A DNA stretch of 6,395 bases from Clostridium sp. CAG:465. Lineage in GTDB: Bacteria > Bacillota > Clostridia > TANB77 > CAG-465. Positions 5,668 through 6,395 of this stretch are shown here, in pieces. Location: assembly GCA_000433755.1 (NCBI GenBank), contig FR891240.1, forward strand, positions 1 through 6,395. The letters run 5' to 3'. The notes under the pieces were generated by a model. It saw nothing but the letters and a program-made list of their open reading frames with translations. It was not told the origin of the DNA and ran no database searches. The translations under genes were made by a program, and so were the position numbers. The number at the start of each line of letters is the position of its first letter. Position 1 is the first letter of the stretch.

Positions 5668-5850
5668 TTGAGAAAGTTAAAAAGAATGATAAATAAAGAC
5701 CTTATTGCTGTTGCATTTATTATTGTTATTACCTTATGTACTAATATATTTTTAAGGTATTTATATAAGAAATATTATATTAGTAATAAAGTAGAAATTT
5801 ATAAAAAATCCAGAAATAATATTATTACTTACTTTAATCAGTTTGCATAA
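5668..5850 (+). CDS. Small single-pass membrane protein, 60 residues
   Basis: A TTG start at 5668 has AAAGGAG seven bases upstream. The internal ATG at 5686 has no comparable site, so TTG is preferred. The protein has a strongly basic N-terminus (RKLKRMINKD), one hydrophobic segment (about 12-30, LIAVAFIIVITLCTNIFL) and a basic, tyrosine-rich C-terminal part (RYLYKKYY, IYKKSRNN). The charge pattern places short basic ends on both sides of the membrane. The family is not recognised. Size and topology fit many small membrane proteins (accessory subunits, immunity proteins, type I toxin-like peptides), and nothing here decides among them. It forms an operon with the 51-residue gene and ends at a strong terminator. 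Confidence 0.7.
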   Translation: MRKLKRMINKDLIAVAFIIVITLCTNIFLRYLYKKYYISNKVEIYKKSRNNIITYFNQFA

Positions 5851-5873
5851 TTATTATTTTAATATATGTATGA

Positions 5874-5913
5874 AAAAATCCTATTTCTAAATTAATTTGG
5901 AAATAGGATTTTT
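5874..5913. terminator. Strong bidirectional terminator
   Basis: AAAAATCCTATTTC (5874-5887) and GAAATAGGATTTTT (5900-5913) form a perfect 14-bp stem. Inner TAAAT/ATTTG pairing can lengthen it. T- and A-runs at the stem ends give U-tracts on both strands. It separates the plus-strand small-ORF operon from the minus-strand XRE gene, whose stop codon overlaps the right arm. Confidence 0.9.
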
Positions 5914-6148
5914 AGTCATCGTCTACTTTATCAAATATATTATCTGAAAAAAATTCTTCTAAATCAATATTTAACCCTTCACAAAGATGGAATAGAGTTA
6001 TTAATGTAATATTAGAATTTTTTTTATTCAAAAAATCATTTATAGTTGTTTTTGAAACACAGGATCTTGTTGATAATTCACTTTGTGTAAAATGCTTTTT
6101 TTCTAGTAACGAAATAATCCTTAAACGTGTTGCTTCAATAAGTGTCAT
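5912..6148 (-). CDS. XRE-family (Cro/C1-type HTH) transcriptional regulator
   Basis: The 78-residue protein is a single HTH domain. Helix 1 is ATRLRIISLLEKKH; the helix-turn-helix is about 21-40 (TQSELSTRSCVSKTTINDFL); then come NKKNSNITLITLFHLCEGL and LEEFFSDN, typical of HTH_3/XRE regulators. An acidic tail (DKVDDD) ends the protein, and there is no separate sensor domain. The start has AGAGGTG eight bases upstream. It probably represses its own promoter and the 51/60-residue operon through the shared GTCCGnTAAAG motif. This is inferred from motif placement. Confidence 0.88.
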   Translation of the reverse strand: MTLIEATRLRIISLLEKKHFTQSELSTRSCVSKTTINDFLNKKNSNITLITLFHLCEGLNIDLEEFFSDNIFDKVDDD

Positions 6149-6171
6149 AATATATTCACCTCTATTTTAAA

Positions 6172-6201
6172 ATTATATCAAATTTATTTGCAATCTGTCC
6201 G
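6172..6201 (-). promoter_or_regulatory. Possible promoter of the XRE regulator
   Basis: On the minus strand CGGACA (6201-6196, 4 of 6 to consensus), an 18-base spacer and TATAAT (6177-6172) lie 23 bases before the start codon. The -35 overlaps candidate operator site B. Confidence 0.5.
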
Positions 6202-6207
6202 CTAAAG
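6197..6207. promoter_or_regulatory. Candidate operator, site B
   Basis: GTCCGCTAAAG differs by one base from GTCCGATAAAG at 5434-5444. It overlaps the -35 of the XRE regulator promoter and lies within a looser ATCT...AGAT dyad. A shared motif at both promoters suggests binding by one regulator, most simply the adjacent XRE protein. Confidence 0.5.
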
Positions 6208-6289
6208 ATGACGAAACGAAATTTATTTAAATAAATATGGATATATTATAACTATTAAATAAAATATAAAATTAAATATAATATATTTT

Positions 6290-6298
6290 TTCGACAAA
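6290..6298 (-). promoter_or_regulatory. Spo0A-box consensus match near the window end
   Basis: TTCGACAAA on the plus strand is the exact reverse complement of TTTGTCGAA, a 9/9 match to the Spo0A box TTTGTCRAA. It overlaps a possible -35 (TCGACA, 6291-6296) that sits 17 bases before TATACC (6314-6319), a layout known for Spo0A-controlled promoters. The gene it would serve would start beyond the window. Otherwise 6208-6395 is very AT-rich with no gene visible. Confidence 0.35.
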
Positions 6299-6395
6299 AT
6301 ATTACAAAAAATATATACCAGTTATGGCATAAATATACAAAAGGTAAATAAAAAACATAGGATAGAATAAGGGTGAGGTTGATATATAAACTAAG

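Noticed and set aside
6371..6395. GTG (6373) or TTG (6379) as the start of a gene running off the right end
   Set aside because: The G-rich stretch looks like a ribosome binding site but touches both codons with no proper spacing, and too little sequence follows to judge.

Overview
The window is AT-rich DNA with TTA/AAA/ATA-rich codon use, strong AGGAGG-type ribosome binding sites and sigma-A-like promoters. It looks like a low-GC Firmicute, most likely a Clostridium-type bacterium. This rests on composition and protein style, not on a marker gene. I see no rRNA, tRNA, CRISPR array, transposase, integrase or reverse transcriptase.

Left part (1-4903): a cell-envelope locus that appears to be two tandem copies of one convergent gene pair. 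Unit 1 is the 3' end of a plus-strand gene (1-318, cut by the window edge), a hairpin terminator, and a minus-strand membrane-anchored protein with a formylglycine-generating-enzyme-like (SUMF1/C-type-lectin-fold) ectodomain (355-1437). Unit 2 is a secreted 658-residue protein with peptidoglycan-binding-like repeats and a DUF1906 glycoside-hydrolase-like domain (1708-3684), a bidirectional terminator, and a second SUMF1-like membrane protein (3765-4805). The two SUMF1-like genes share a nearly identical 60-bp upstream block (54/60 by hand alignment). It contains the -35 region and, further upstream, a TAGAAA direct repeat with 10-bp period, so they are probably co-regulated. A nine-codon upstream ORF with a very strong Shine-Dalgarno sequence precedes the 658-residue gene.

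Middle (4904-5153): no convincing gene. It holds an open frame that looks like a gene remnant, a short direct repeat and a weak terminator hairpin.

Right part (5154-6395): a compact module of small genes. It has a 53-residue ribbon-helix-helix protein (minus), then from a near-consensus promoter a 51-residue soluble protein and a 60-residue single-pass membrane protein (plus), then a strong bidirectional terminator and a 78-residue XRE-family regulator (minus). The motif GTCCGnTAAAG occurs in both the small-ORF promoter and the regulator's own promoter, suggesting one repressor controls both. A perfect Spo0A-box consensus occurs at 6290-6298 and another at 5648-5656.

The left part suggests wall binding or remodelling by a secreted protein alongside surface-displayed FGE-fold proteins. 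The right part looks like an independent small-protein accessory module of unknown job.
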